DNA of 64,000 nucleotides from Bosea sp. PAMC 26642 (GCF_001562255.1 NZ_CP014301.1:5115501-5179500), one strand, 5' to 3'; numbered from the stretch's first letter, positions 34,668 through 43,056 are shown. Numbers and translations are program-made. The notes: a model not told the origin generated them from the letters alone.

Positions 34668-34889
34668 ATGAAAAACATGATGGAGCTGGAAATGGCTGAT
34701 GCAGTCGATAACCTCGAAGACCGGATCGCGATGGCCCGACGGAACATCGAGGATCTGACGGCGCAAGCTACCGGCGTTTCCGGCGCCGCCGCCGAGGAAA
34801 GTATCGCGGCGCGGATCAACGACCAGCAGGACCGGTTGAATGAGCTTCTTGGGCAGCAAGAGGGCCAGGAGGGCAACATCTCGACGTGA
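34668..34889 (+). CDS. Small coiled-coil hypothetical protein
   Basis: MKNMMELEMADAVDNLEDRI opens a 73-residue, entirely helical acidic protein, with a GAGGT box upstream. Likely oligomeric coiled coil. Unknown role. Confidence 0.48.
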   Translation: MKNMMELEMADAVDNLEDRIAMARRNIEDLTAQATGVSGAAAEESIAARINDQQDRLNELLGQQEGQEGNIST

Positions 34890-34924
34890 GGCAGCACTTG
34901 TGCCCCTGAGGCTTCGGAGGAACC

Positions 34925-35149
34925 ATGTCTGATCAAGACAATCCCAGCGCGCCCCTCGCTGATGTATCGCCGGAAGATTCAGCTTTGGAGCTGCTCGACG
35001 AATATCAGGATGCCGCGATCGATTATTGCGCTGACGGCGTCCGAGAGGCGAAGGCGGCGGGCGACGACGTTGCCATGTATCATTGGCTCAGGGTTACGCG
35101 GGAGGTCGTCCGCCGGCTGATCGCGCAGCGGGAAGAACTTGGTGGTTGA
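34925..35149 (+). CDS. Small acidic hypothetical protein (74 residues)
   Basis: MSDQDNPSAPLADVSPEDSA opens an acidic helical protein ending VVRRLIAQREELGG. A good GGAGG box is 6 nt upstream of the ATG. Follows the coiled-coil gene in the same direction. Not recognised. Confidence 0.52.
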   Translation: MSDQDNPSAPLADVSPEDSALELLDEYQDAAIDYCADGVREAKAAGDDVAMYHWLRVTREVVRRLIAQREELGG

Positions 35150-35315
35150 TCATGCGAGCCGGCGGCGGCAGTGGCCAGCCGGGTTCTCGGGTTAGGGCCG
35201 CTCGTCAGCCAGCGCGACGCGCCGAAGCCTACCAAACCTCAGCTTCGCCCGACCGATGCAAGCAGAGAGATGAAGTCTGCAAAGAATCGTTGGTGCAGGG
35301 ACCTGGAGTAGCGTT

Positions 35316-35522
35316 GTGGATCAGACCGAGTTTCGTTGCGAGACATGCGGTTCGCCCCATGTCTCAATACCGGACAATCTTTCTTTCGAGAGCCAGGTTC
35401 TGTGCGGACGATGCGCGCGGCCGTTGGCAACTTGGGGAGAATATTGCCGCGCAATCACCCTGGTGCTCGCGAACGATAGTTCAGGGAAGGTCGTCGCGGA
35501 CCCCATACCGACCAGGCTTTAG
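35316..35522 (+). CDS. Small zinc-ribbon protein
   Basis: Protein of 68 residues with a GTG start behind GGAG. CETCGSPH and LCGRC form a four-Cys zinc ribbon. Such proteins usually bind nucleic acid or protein partners. No closer assignment. Confidence 0.5.
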   Translation: MDQTEFRCETCGSPHVSIPDNLSFESQVLCGRCARPLATWGEYCRAITLVLANDSSGKVVADPIPTRL

Positions 35523-35660
35523 ACCGTACAAATTAGAAGATACCGCGCCGGCTTCATGCAAGCCAGAACTGCCGGCATCTCATTTTTCCGTACCGAGCTA
35601 GCCAAATTGCCTTCCAGCTGCCCTGCGGCCTTCCAAGGGCCTTGGTGAGTTTCGGGACCA

Positions 35661-35720
35661 GTGCGCGCCCGTGCGCGCGCGAGGCAGGATTTCGTCGCCA
35701 GTATGCGCACGGGCGCGCAC
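35661..35720. repeat. Perfect 16-bp inverted repeat with 28-nt loop
   Basis: GTGCGCGCCCGTGCGC (35661-35676) and GCGCACGGGCGCGCAC (35705-35720) are exact reverse complements. Each arm itself contains two GTGCGC units. It lies in a 238-bp gap between two zinc-ribbon genes. There is no T-run, so it is not a standard terminator; it could be a replication, packaging or regulatory structure. Confidence 0.65.
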
Positions 35721-35760
35721 GGCCCGGATTTCTGTTTCACATACTGCGGGAAGACAAACC

Positions 35761-36039
35761 TCAGCTCCGCTCGCGTCTCGCATCCGGCCGCTCGTAGAAC
35801 TCCACGATGCTCATCCGGGACGTAAGATTCCTCCCGCCGCAGACGGAGCAGCGGAAGCGCATGGCGATGTCGGGTATCGGCAGATCGGGCGCCATGGTGT
35901 CGATCTCGACCTCGACATGGCGGCTGCACGGGTTGCACCAGATCTCGACCCTGTGACGACCTTGGGCGAGCTGGTCGCCTACCGTCGCCGGTTGGATCAT
36001 GCTGCCGTCCCGATTGTAGGCGCGTCTTGGATTTCTCAT
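35761..36039 (-). CDS. Zinc-ribbon hypothetical protein
   Basis: Protein of 92 residues. WCNPCSRH and FRCSVCGGRNL supply two CxxC pairs, separated by about 30 residues. The pattern is common among uncharacterised alphaproteobacterial proteins. It converges on the 35316 gene. Role unknown. Confidence 0.58.
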   Translation of the reverse strand: MRNPRRAYNRDGSMIQPATVGDQLAQGRHRVEIWCNPCSRHVEVEIDTMAPDLPIPDIAMRFRCSVCGGRNLTSRMSIVEFYERPDARRERS

Positions 36040-36174
36040 GGCTCGGCCTAGGCAAGGGCGCCTAGGCCGGAAGCTATGCCGTGCTGGACAATGAGTCGAG
36101 CAGACCGGCTTTGGCCACTAGACTCTGAGGAACCAACATGTAGTCTGATCTTACTTAAAGGGAGGGCTACCTAT

Positions 36175-36444
36175 ATGCGTACGAACTTCAAATTCGCCTC
36201 GGTCTTTGCGCTAGCAATATTTGGCATTTCCGCTTCGACAGCTTTGGCGCAAGAAGGCTGTAAGACGGTCGCTGCGTCGTGTTCGCAGATGAACGCTACC
36301 TGCGAAAAAAACTGTCAAAACGGAAATAACCCCAGCGCATGCGTGGCTAGAATTTGTTCTGTCAGCATGAATGGTTGCAAGGCCAACGGCGTCTGGAAAG
36401 CGTCGGCTGCGGTCGCGTGCTGGAAGACGAGCAATCGTAGCTAG
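36175..36444 (+). CDS. Secreted Cys-rich small protein (island paralogue)
   Basis: Protein of 89 residues with a signal peptide ending STALAQ. The mature part holds ten Cys, including EGCKT, SCSQM, CEKNC and CWKTSNRS. The gene at 55926-56189 encodes the same architecture with matching Cys spacing and identical CKANGVWK. GC content is lower than in the surrounding core. Probably a disulfide-stabilised periplasmic or secreted protein; function unknown. Confidence 0.68.
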   Translation: MRTNFKFASVFALAIFGISASTALAQEGCKTVAASCSQMNATCEKNCQNGNNPSACVARICSVSMNGCKANGVWKASAAVACWKTSNRS

Positions 36445-36516
36445 CCTGGCGGTAGCTAGGGACAAAGCTAGTCCGCTCGTTGCCGAGCCTGCAAACGAAG
36501 CTCTAATGGTAACTCC

Positions 36517-37140
36517 ATGCAACAGTTAGGCATCATTACCGCATTGTTGGGCATATTTGCATGGCCAGCGATGGCGCAGAACGCCCGCCAACCTGTAGCG
36601 CTGGTCTTAATACCAGGCGCGGGCGGTCTTCACCCGCTAGATTTTCTAGTGCAAAGCCAGCCCACATTTGAAGCTGCAGGCTTTACAGTCGAATATACGA
36701 CGAGCGCGGGTCAGGCCTCATCAATGATTGCTCGGCTAAAGGCGTCAAATGCACGGGTCGTCCTTGTTGGTATGAGCCTTGGCGCCGTCACCGCTGCTCA
36801 AGCAATCGCATCGGGTGCTCGGCCAGATGCGGTAGTGTTCGCTGCCGGCGGCCTTCTTCCACCCGGTACACCTAACGGCTCGGTGGTGGAAGCATTGGGT
36901 GATCCGTCGCGGCTACCTAAGACGATGGTTCTCCACCATCGCGACGACGGCTGCATGATGACGCCGCCTGAGGCTGTACCGGAATTCGTGCGCTGGTCGA
37001 GAGGAAGGGCCCGAGCAAACTGGGTAACAGGTGGTGGCGGCTTTGGACCACCATGTCGACCTAACACGCCCCATACATTCACAGGTCGTACCACTGCCGC
37101 AGCCAACGCGATTGTTCAGTTTGCCCGTGCTGGGCAGTAA
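36517..37140 (+). CDS. Secreted alpha/beta-hydrolase-like protein
   Basis: Protein of 207 residues with signal peptide (ending PAMAQ). It has an alpha/beta-hydrolase plan: oxyanion-region strand LVLIPGAGG, nucleophile elbow GMSLG, an acid candidate in HHRDDGC, and His in PHTFTGR. Substrate not predictable. It follows the Cys-rich gene by 72 bp in the same direction, so both may be co-transcribed secreted cargo. Confidence 0.65.
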   Translation: MQQLGIITALLGIFAWPAMAQNARQPVALVLIPGAGGLHPLDFLVQSQPTFEAAGFTVEYTTSAGQASSMIARLKASNARVVLVGMSLGAVTAAQAIASGARPDAVVFAAGGLLPPGTPNGSVVEALGDPSRLPKTMVLHHRDDGCMMTPPEAVPEFVRWSRGRARANWVTGGGGFGPPCRPNTPHTFTGRTTAAANAIVQFARAGQ

Positions 37141-37224
37141 CGGCGATCGAAATGGCTCTCCCCGTTCGCACGCGACAGCCTTGAACTTTGGCCGGGCTGG
37201 AGCCGAAGAGCTGGGATAGGCGGG

Positions 37225-37249
37225 AGGGGCGGTGGTCATCACCGCCCCT
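37225..37249. terminator. Hairpin between convergent genes
   Basis: AGGGGCGGTG and CACCGCCCCT form a perfect 10-bp stem with a 5-nt loop. It lies between the convergent hydrolase and 37248 genes and overlaps the stop of the latter. No U-run. Confidence 0.5.
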
Positions 37250-37523
37250 AATGTCGTGTCGGGCTGATCTGGGCTAGAGCCAGTCTCTCGGCTTCATCGC
37301 GGGGAAGCCCTGCGTCGTACTCAAGTATGGCGGCGCGCTCGTCGTAAAGCGCCGCCGCATCCTCTTCCGCCGCGGAGGAAAATATTGCGCTATTCCCCTC
37401 AGAGCGAACTGACAAAATCGCCGAAATTGGCTCAGACGGCATTCTGTCAATTTTGTCAGTGCCGTTCCTGCGCATGTGCATGTTTTTTTCATGCTCGCGC
37501 AGTCGGTCCAGCCACTTGCTCAT
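37248..37523 (-). CDS. Small hypothetical protein downstream of primase/helicase-like gene
   Basis: Protein of 91 residues starting MSKWLDRLREHEKNM. The C-terminal DERAAILEYDAGLPRDEAER motif is typical of small proteins next to mobile-element replication genes in alphaproteobacteria. It follows the DUF3987 stop by 3 bp. Confidence 0.6.
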   Translation of the reverse strand: MSKWLDRLREHEKNMHMRRNGTDKIDRMPSEPISAILSVRSEGNSAIFSSAAEEDAAALYDERAAILEYDAGLPRDEAERLALAQISPTRH

Positions 37524-37526
37524 CGC

Positions 37527-39071
37527 TCAGCCCTCCTGGCCTGCAAGGTGGGGGTTCCAGTCGAAAGCCGTGGTCGGACGCCCGGCGCCGGGGTGGCTGA
37601 CCGAGCGCTCGCGGCAGTGATGGGTCGATGCCAACACCTCCAGCGCCGTGGCGACGGACTCGCGATCGGACAGGCCGGTCCACTGCTTTCGGTGCACATC
37701 ACGCGCGGTGAACAGGTCGGGCAACTGACCTCGACGCTCGATGATAAGGCGGGCGCTTTCCTCAGCCATCGTCTGCCCGGCGGCATAGAGCCGGTTGGCG
37801 TGGGTCCGCAGATAATCAGCCCAGCCCAACGCCCGCAGAATGGCCGTGTCACCGATCAGGTCGTCACCGTCCCCCTCGATCAAGTCGAAGATGAGCGCCA
37901 GGCTGGCGACCGTCTTGGGCATCTTGAGGATGTGGCTTTCAAGTGCAGACGGCAGCGACCGGGAGCGTGCTTCCTTCTGAATGCTCTCCATCCACTCCCG
38001 GAACGCATCCTGCGCCGCCGGTTCGAACCGCATGATGCGGGGTTCGCCATCAGCACCGGGCTGGATATCGCGAACGTCACGGAAGATCCGATCCATGGCC
38101 AGCCGAGCGGAAGCATCTGGCGCCCGATCGATCCACCTCCATGACGAACTGGCATCCGGCCAGACGGTCATCTGCAATCGCTGAAGAAGCCCGTCGTTGC
38201 TGACGCCGGAGACAGCACCTTTGACCAGCGGAATGATCCGCGACGGTTGCACGCCCCCGATGATCGAGATGGTGCAGACCTCAATGCGAACGGTCCCACG
38301 GCCGATCCGATCGAAGGTGAACGAGCCGGTTCCGTTGAACGCCTCCAGATAGAACGCTCGCTCGCCCTGGCACTCCTGGTCTTCCATCCGGGAGAGGAAG
38401 CCCGGCAACTCGTCGCGGATAAGAAGCAGCCCGTTGCGGTTTTCGTTCAGCAGCTCGCCGAGCTTCTCGACCGTCGCATCGTTGACGATCAGGCGTGGCT
38501 CCGGCGGCATCTCCTCGCCGTCGCCGCCGGCCTCTTGCAGAAGCTTTCGTGCTGCCTCCCGATCGCCCGACTTCATCGCCTTGAGTGCCTGGCTCTTGGC
38601 AGTCTTCGCTCCAAGCTCGGCAAGCATCTCGTCTTCGGCAAGAGTGGCGCAGCGCTGTTCCCAAAGCTGCCGCATCTCGTCCTGAAGCATGAAGGCCGGA
38701 GCCAGAGCGGAATCCATCGCCGGGCTCTTCATCGCCGAGGGCGGGCCGATAATGGCCCCCCAGAGGTTTGGCACGATGGTCCAGTCGTCATGCTGCTTTG
38801 GCCGAACCCGAACCTTGTTGCCGACGACGGCGGACAATCCGCACAACGCCGCGACCGCGACGAAGTCGGCCGGGCTCTGTTGGCGATCCGCGACATCGAA
38901 GACGTAGCGACGCAGCTGTTCGGGGAGCAGATCGGCGCTGAAGCGCGCTACGGGGGGAAGTGTGCTGACGATGGGGACCGGCCTAGGCCAGCCCCCTCCG
39001 TCTACCACACGCAAAGCAATCGGTCTGGCGCCGTTGCCGATGGTCAGTCCGGTGGTATCGATCTCAGCCAT
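37527..39071 (-). CDS. DUF3987 protein (primase/helicase-type replication ATPase)
   Basis: Protein of 514 residues from MAEIDTTGLTIGNG; an in-frame ATG at 39107 is less likely. The DUF3987 core includes the P-loop GPPSAMKSP, VNDATVEKLGELL and LLIRDELPGFL as the Walker-B-like strand. Family members replicate plasmids and phage satellites. Its start overlaps the upstream 77-residue gene. With AlpA, PC4 and the P4-type integrase it forms a satellite-like replication module. Confidence 0.78.
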   Translation of the reverse strand: MAEIDTTGLTIGNGARPIALRVVDGGGWPRPVPIVSTLPPVARFSADLLPEQLRRYVFDVADRQQSPADFVAVAALCGLSAVVGNKVRVRPKQHDDWTIVPNLWGAIIGPPSAMKSPAMDSALAPAFMLQDEMRQLWEQRCATLAEDEMLAELGAKTAKSQALKAMKSGDREAARKLLQEAGGDGEEMPPEPRLIVNDATVEKLGELLNENRNGLLLIRDELPGFLSRMEDQECQGERAFYLEAFNGTGSFTFDRIGRGTVRIEVCTISIIGGVQPSRIIPLVKGAVSGVSNDGLLQRLQMTVWPDASSSWRWIDRAPDASARLAMDRIFRDVRDIQPGADGEPRIMRFEPAAQDAFREWMESIQKEARSRSLPSALESHILKMPKTVASLALIFDLIEGDGDDLIGDTAILRALGWADYLRTHANRLYAAGQTMAEESARLIIERRGQLPDLFTARDVHRKQWTGLSDRESVATALEVLASTHHCRERSVSHPGAGRPTTAFDWNPHLAGQEG

Positions 39072-39297
39072 GGGCGCTCGCTTCCGCAGTGCGCGCCTCA
39101 AGGTCATTCACAAGCCCGACGACGGCGCGCACACGGGCGGTCAAAGATTTCACCGAGTAGTTGAAGCCGGGAGCATCCCCGGCTTCGAGATAGTTCTGCG
39201 CCATCCCGGCGTGCATCGCGACGAAGCCAAGTTGCTCCAGCATGAACACGGCGGGGTCGGCGGCGGCGGGCGCGATCGAGTTGGCGTGCGTCTGCAT
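39064..39297 (-). CDS. Small hypothetical protein in replication module
   Basis: MQTHANSIAPAAADPAVFML opens a 77-residue helical protein. It overlaps the neighbouring genes on both sides by a few bases, which supports translation. Not recognised. Confidence 0.52.
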   Translation of the reverse strand: MQTHANSIAPAAADPAVFMLEQLGFVAMHAGMAQNYLEAGDAPGFNYSVKSLTARVRAVVGLVNDLEARTAEASAHG

Positions 39298-39872
39298 CAG
39301 CGCGACCCCTCGATATCACCACGCTCGATAGCGATGCCGAGCGCGCCATTGATCGCGGCCGCCAGCGCCGGAAGATGCTGAACCGACATTGCGATGCCGG
39401 ATTTTCCGGGGCGCAAGTCATCGCTGCCTTCCGGGCGATACCAAGTGCGGATGTTGACGACCGGCTTGCCGTTGAATTCTTCCAGCGCGACGCGGACGAC
39501 CTCGCGCTGGTTTTTGGCCCACTGGCTCAGGATCAAGACGGGGGCGTTCATGCTTCGCCTCCCACCATGCCGGCGCACCCGATCGCCATGAACGAACCCG
39601 AGCAGCCAGGGGCCAAGCACCAGCTCCATGTTGGCCGAGTAGCGGATTTCCCCCGCCTCGCGGACAAAGCAGTTGGAAAGAAGGGTGTTCGCGAAAATCA
39701 GGCACGACGTGGCGTCCTTGATCTCCTCGCCAATCTCTTCCTCCGGAAGCCCGGTTGCGGCGAGCGCGCGCCGGAACACTGAGTCATAGCTGACGGTCGC
39801 GGGCGTCTCAGCGACATGCTGTAGGATGCCGGCGATGAGCTGAGCACGCAGCTCGGGAGTAGCGTTTGTCAT
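39297..39872 (-). CDS. PC4/p15 coactivator-domain protein with extra N-terminal domain
   Basis: Protein of 191 residues. The C-terminal 85 (REVVRVALEEFNGKPVVNIR, then WYRPEGSDDLRPGKSGIAM) are a PC4-type single-stranded DNA-binding domain. The first ~107 form a separate unrecognised helical domain. Satellite PC4 proteins are usually near 90 residues, and an internal ATG at 39551 behind GGGAGG would give exactly that. So this is either a fusion or two nested products. Confidence 0.68.
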   Translation of the reverse strand: MTNATPELRAQLIAGILQHVAETPATVSYDSVFRRALAATGLPEEEIGEEIKDATSCLIFANTLLSNCFVREAGEIRYSANMELVLGPWLLGFVHGDRVRRHGGRRSMNAPVLILSQWAKNQREVVRVALEEFNGKPVVNIRTWYRPEGSDDLRPGKSGIAMSVQHLPALAAAINGALGIAIERGDIEGSR

Positions 39873-40180
39873 GCCGCTTCTCCCGTCTTTGCGCCGTGAT
39901 CGACCGCGATGATCTGGACCTCGGTCGTGAGGAAATATCGTCCGTGATGGCCGATGCCGTGGCTCTCGGTTTCAGTGCGGATGCCGACGCCCATGCCCCT
40001 CAAATCGAAGACGTAGGCGCCGAGGCGGTAGGCCGGACCGCCGGGGAAATCGAGGCCCGAGACACCCTTGCTGCCGCGCTCGACGAGCGTCAGAAGCGTC
40101 AGCGCTTCGCGTCCGGTGGTGTTGATGAGGGCGCCGCCGGCAATGCGGGCGAGCACCTTGGGGAAAGACCGTTTAGCCAT
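39869..40180 (-). CDS. Winged-helix-like hypothetical protein
   Basis: From MAKRSFPKVLARIAGGALIN, a 103-residue protein ending with a strand-rich part (GRYFLTTEVQIIAV). LTLLTLVERGSKGVSGLDF and YVFDLRGMGVGI match the plan of small winged-helix regulators in phage-satellite modules. Coupled to the PC4 gene by ATGA. Confidence 0.52.
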   Translation of the reverse strand: MAKRSFPKVLARIAGGALINTTGREALTLLTLVERGSKGVSGLDFPGGPAYRLGAYVFDLRGMGVGIRTETESHGIGHHGRYFLTTEVQIIAVDHGAKTGEAA

Positions 40181-40382
40181 GGATGCGGCCCTCCGGAAGA
40201 AAGCCGGCATGGGCGGCGATGACCAGCGCGACGCTCGGGGAGACGGTGACGCGAGCGAGAATGCGCTTGAGCGCGAGTGCCGTCGTGATATTGTCCGAGT
40301 TGATCGCTGGTGAGCTGATCGAAGTCCCGGACCCCTTGGCCGCCCTGCACGGCGCCTTGGGGTTCATCTTTTTGTGGGTCAT
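40173..40382 (-). CDS. Small hypothetical protein in replication module (69 residues)
   Basis: MTHKKMNPKAPCRAAKGSGT opens it. ALKRILARVTVSPSVALVIA is a conserved-looking helix pair, as in small proteins next to AlpA-type genes. It overlaps the downstream start by 8 bp. Confidence 0.5.
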   Translation of the reverse strand: MTHKKMNPKAPCRAAKGSGTSISSPAINSDNITTALALKRILARVTVSPSVALVIAAHAGFLPEGRIHG

Positions 40383-40386
40383 GGCT

Positions 40387-40602
40387 TCACGCGGCCTCCG
40401 CTTTCGGGGAGGCGCCAACCAGCGCATCGATGTAGCGCTTGATCTCGCTGGCACGAATATAGGTGCGGGGGCCGTTACGAACGACGCTCAAACGACCGGC
40501 CCGAACCTCGCCGTATCCTTTGGAGGGGCGAAGCCCCGCCATCGGCAACGCCTCGCGGATCGGCACCAGCGGGTCTACAATTTCCGCAATCTGATGGGTC
40601 AT
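40387..40602 (-). CDS. AlpA-type helix-turn-helix regulator/excisionase
   Basis: Protein of 71 residues from MTHQIAEIVDPLVPIREALP. The helix-turn-helix with LRPSKGYGEVRAGRLSVVRN and a wing (TYIRASEIKRYIDAL) is the MerR-like fold of AlpA and excisionases. In P4-like elements this protein promotes excision and drives the replication genes, which lie directly downstream here. Confidence 0.66.
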   Translation of the reverse strand: MTHQIAEIVDPLVPIREALPMAGLRPSKGYGEVRAGRLSVVRNGPRTYIRASEIKRYIDALVGASPKAEAA

Positions 40603-40752
40603 AGTGCTTCCTCTGTTTAGCTGCGCGCGGTGGCGTGCAACTGGTGGCAGAGGCAACTTCGAACGATTTCCCAGGGAGTAAAACTGGGGCTTAATTCTTT
40701 CTTTCCAGAGATTTGCCTGGCATTAATTCCCCGCAATCGGGGGAGAAACCCT

Positions 40753-40766
40753 AGGGGTTAACCCCT
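40753..40766. repeat. 14-bp perfect palindrome at a gene end
   Basis: AGGGGTTAACCCCT covers the stop codon (40758-40760) of the 266-residue gene. A second hairpin, CCCCGCAATCGGGG, lies about 20 bp to the left. They may terminate transcription or insulate the AlpA promoter. Confidence 0.45.
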
Positions 40767-41558
40767 GGCGGGCCTTTTGCGCTTGAGAAGCTCGCGTGCG
40801 ATGGCGAGACTGTCGGCGTCGTTGGACCGAGCCGCCAATGCTTCCGCATGATCCAAAACCCGAAGGGCAATGTCGCGCCGTTCGATCAGTGCATGCGTTT
40901 CCGCCAAAGACCGGAAGAATGCATATCGATCATCAAATGACGATTGGGCAATCTCGTCTGTCGCATCGCCTCCCGCAAAAACCTTATGCCACTCAGCGAT
41001 AGCTGCAGCCAGTTTATCGGCGGGCAACGGTCCCACTTTTGCGGTCGGCGGCCAGCCGAAGTGAGGATGTCGTTTCGCGACTAGCTCGCATGCTGCGCCT
41101 TTTCTTGTGCCGTCCTCCATTAGTAATGAGACAGCTGATGCAATGTATGCACGCGTGCGCCATACGTCCCCTCTAGCCGGCGGCGCGCCGTTGGGGGGCG
41201 AGGCACGCAGAACCGGATGAACGGTACCTGCATCTAGATCGCTGAGAGCGTGTGCCAATTCGAGCAACTCCACCGAGAGCGCTGGTGATAGGCCAAGGCG
41301 TCCTAGGTGTTCAGAAAGTGAAGCAAGCGCGCAGATATAGCGGATCCGTGAGCGAGGTGCATGCCGCTCCGAATGACCGAAAAAATCATTTCCTAAGTCC
41401 GAGGCCAGGCGCCCAGCCAGCACAAAGTGGTCGGACGCCACTTTGGCGAGTTGAGACCTTGAATAGTCGGATAGATCGATTGGCTTCGGCTCAAGCTCGG
41501 CCTGCTGCCATCCTTCGGCATCAAGTCGGTAACTTGCAGAAATCTTCGGATACTCCAC
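40758..41558 (-). CDS. Hypothetical protein between integrase and AlpA
   Basis: Soluble, mainly helical protein of 266 residues (MEYPKISASYRLDAEGWQQA). No domain recognised. It lies in the usual accessory slot of P4-like satellites, next to the integrase, where defence or phage-interference genes are often kept. A role of that kind is speculation. Confidence 0.58.
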   Translation of the reverse strand: MEYPKISASYRLDAEGWQQAELEPKPIDLSDYSRSQLAKVASDHFVLAGRLASDLGNDFFGHSERHAPRSRIRYICALASLSEHLGRLGLSPALSVELLELAHALSDLDAGTVHPVLRASPPNGAPPARGDVWRTRAYIASAVSLLMEDGTRKGAACELVAKRHPHFGWPPTAKVGPLPADKLAAAIAEWHKVFAGGDATDEIAQSSFDDRYAFFRSLAETHALIERRDIALRVLDHAEALAARSNDADSLAIARELLKRKRPARG

Positions 41559-41658
41559 GTCGCACCTCGCGACGCACCGAATGCAAAAGGATGGGGCAGG
41601 CGCGCGGTGCGTCGCGCTTTTCTCCTGGCCGGGATAGCCCCATCCAGCTCGGGCAATG

Positions 41659-42882
41659 TCAGCCGGCTTCCTTGGTTGGCATTGCGATGACTTTCGCGCC
41701 GCTGCGCAGTGTATCGAGATAGTCCGCCCACCACTGGCTCATGCGAACGCGCTCATCCCAATGCTGGCCACGCGCGTAGGCTCGACGGGTCTCGTCCTCG
41801 TCCTGATGAGCCAACGCGCGCTCTACGGCATCCGGGTTCCATTTGCCCGATTCGTTCAAAAGGGTGGACGCGGCAGCGCGAAAGCCATGGCCCGTCATCT
41901 CATCGACGCCGTAGCCCATGCGGCGAAGTGCAGCGTTGATGGTGTTCTCGGACATCGGCCGCGCGGTCGTCCGCACAGAAGGAAAAACGAGCTTCCCCTT
42001 GCCGGTGATGGCGCGCAGATCCTTCAGGATGGCAATTGCCTGAGACGGTAGAGGGATGTGGTGCGGCCGGCGCATCTTCATCCGCTCGGGCGGGATGGTC
42101 CAAAGCGCACTATCCAGATCGAACTCGGTCCACTCGGCATTCCGCACCTCGCCAGGACGGGGGAAAAGGAGCGCCATGAGCTGCAAGGCTGCCCTCGTTG
42201 CGGGTTGGCCCATGAATACGTCGATCGCCCGCAACAGTCCGCCCACCTCCTTCGCAGCCGTGATGGCCGCGTGGTGCGTGACGGTTGGCGCAATCAGGGC
42301 GCCCCGAAGTGCGAAGGTCGGATCATTCGACGCGCGTGCGGTCGCGATGGCGTAGCGGAAAACCTGGCCGATCGTTGCGCGGAGACGACGAGCTGTCTCC
42401 AGCTTGCCCCTGGCCTCGACCTTGCGGAGGACGGCCAGCACTTCGGCGGCACTAATATCCGCGACTGGCCGTCTGCCGAGCGCAGGCCGCGCGATGTCCA
42501 GAAGCCAAATCACCTTCTCGATGGTGCGCTCCGCCTTCTTCTCCCGACGCTTCCTCGCAATCAGTTCGTCCGCGATCAGACCAAACGTGAGCGCCTTGCT
42601 GGCGCTGGCTGCGATCCGTCCGAGCTTCTTCTGCTCGGATGGGTCTTGGCCCGCTCGCAACTGGTCCTTGGCCTTGTCCCTCGTGGCGCGCGCACTGCGA
42701 AGATCGATCTGAGGGTAAGGGCCGATCGAGAGTTTCTTTTGCTTGCCCTCGTAGCGATACGCGAGATTCCATAGCTTCTTGCCTGTGGGCATCACCCACA
42801 GTTGGAGGCCCTCGCCATCGGAGAGCTTCTGCACAGCATCGCCGGCCTTGGCATTGCGGATCGCGGTATCGGTGAGAGGCAT
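41659..42882 (-). CDS. P4-type tyrosine integrase (DUF4102 N-terminus)
   Basis: Integrase of 407 residues from the ATG at 42882 (MPLTDTAIRNAKAGDAVQKL); a longer frame to 43107 runs into the tRNA and is rejected. The DUF4102 arm-binding domain comes first (YEGKQKKLSIGPYPQIDL). Catalytic residues are Arg in FPRPGEVRN, HGFRAAAS (HxxR) and ALAHQDEDETRRAY with the Tyr. The gene ends inside the island next to tRNA-Leu(CAG), as expected for P4-type integrases that use tRNA 3' ends. Confidence 0.92.
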   Translation of the reverse strand: MPLTDTAIRNAKAGDAVQKLSDGEGLQLWVMPTGKKLWNLAYRYEGKQKKLSIGPYPQIDLRSARATRDKAKDQLRAGQDPSEQKKLGRIAASASKALTFGLIADELIARKRREKKAERTIEKVIWLLDIARPALGRRPVADISAAEVLAVLRKVEARGKLETARRLRATIGQVFRYAIATARASNDPTFALRGALIAPTVTHHAAITAAKEVGGLLRAIDVFMGQPATRAALQLMALLFPRPGEVRNAEWTEFDLDSALWTIPPERMKMRRPHHIPLPSQAIAILKDLRAITGKGKLVFPSVRTTARPMSENTINAALRRMGYGVDEMTGHGFRAAASTLLNESGKWNPDAVERALAHQDEDETRRAYARGQHWDERVRMSQWWADYLDTLRSGAKVIAMPTKEAG

Positions 42883-42927
42883 CGTGTTGGCCTCGGATCG
42901 CCTGAGAGTGTTGGTTTTCGCGCTAGA

Positions 42928-42944
42928 CCAACAGCAGAGCCAAC
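42928..42944 (+). promoter_or_regulatory. Third CCAAC pair with 12-bp spacing near the right attachment site
   Basis: CCAACAGCAGAGCCAAC lies between the integrase start and the right attachment repeat. It has the same orientation and box spacing as 16377-16393. Candidate integrase arm site or autoregulatory site. Confidence 0.38.
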
Positions 42945-42992
42945 AATGGCGCTGGCTGTCAACGCATGCCGCTGCACACCACCGCAAAGAAA

Positions 42993-43025
42993 AACCCCCG
43001 AGACCAGTGGTCTCAGGGGCTTTTT
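42993..43025. terminator. Bidirectional intrinsic terminator after tRNA-Leu
   Basis: CCCCCGAGACCA and GTGGTCTCAGGGG form a long stem, flanked by AAAAA on the left and TTTTT on the right, so it can work on both strands. It would end the leftward tRNA-Leu transcript. It lies on the element side of the attachment repeat. Confidence 0.75.
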
Positions 43026-43056
43026 CGTATGTCGGCGCACGCCGACGCATACCAAT

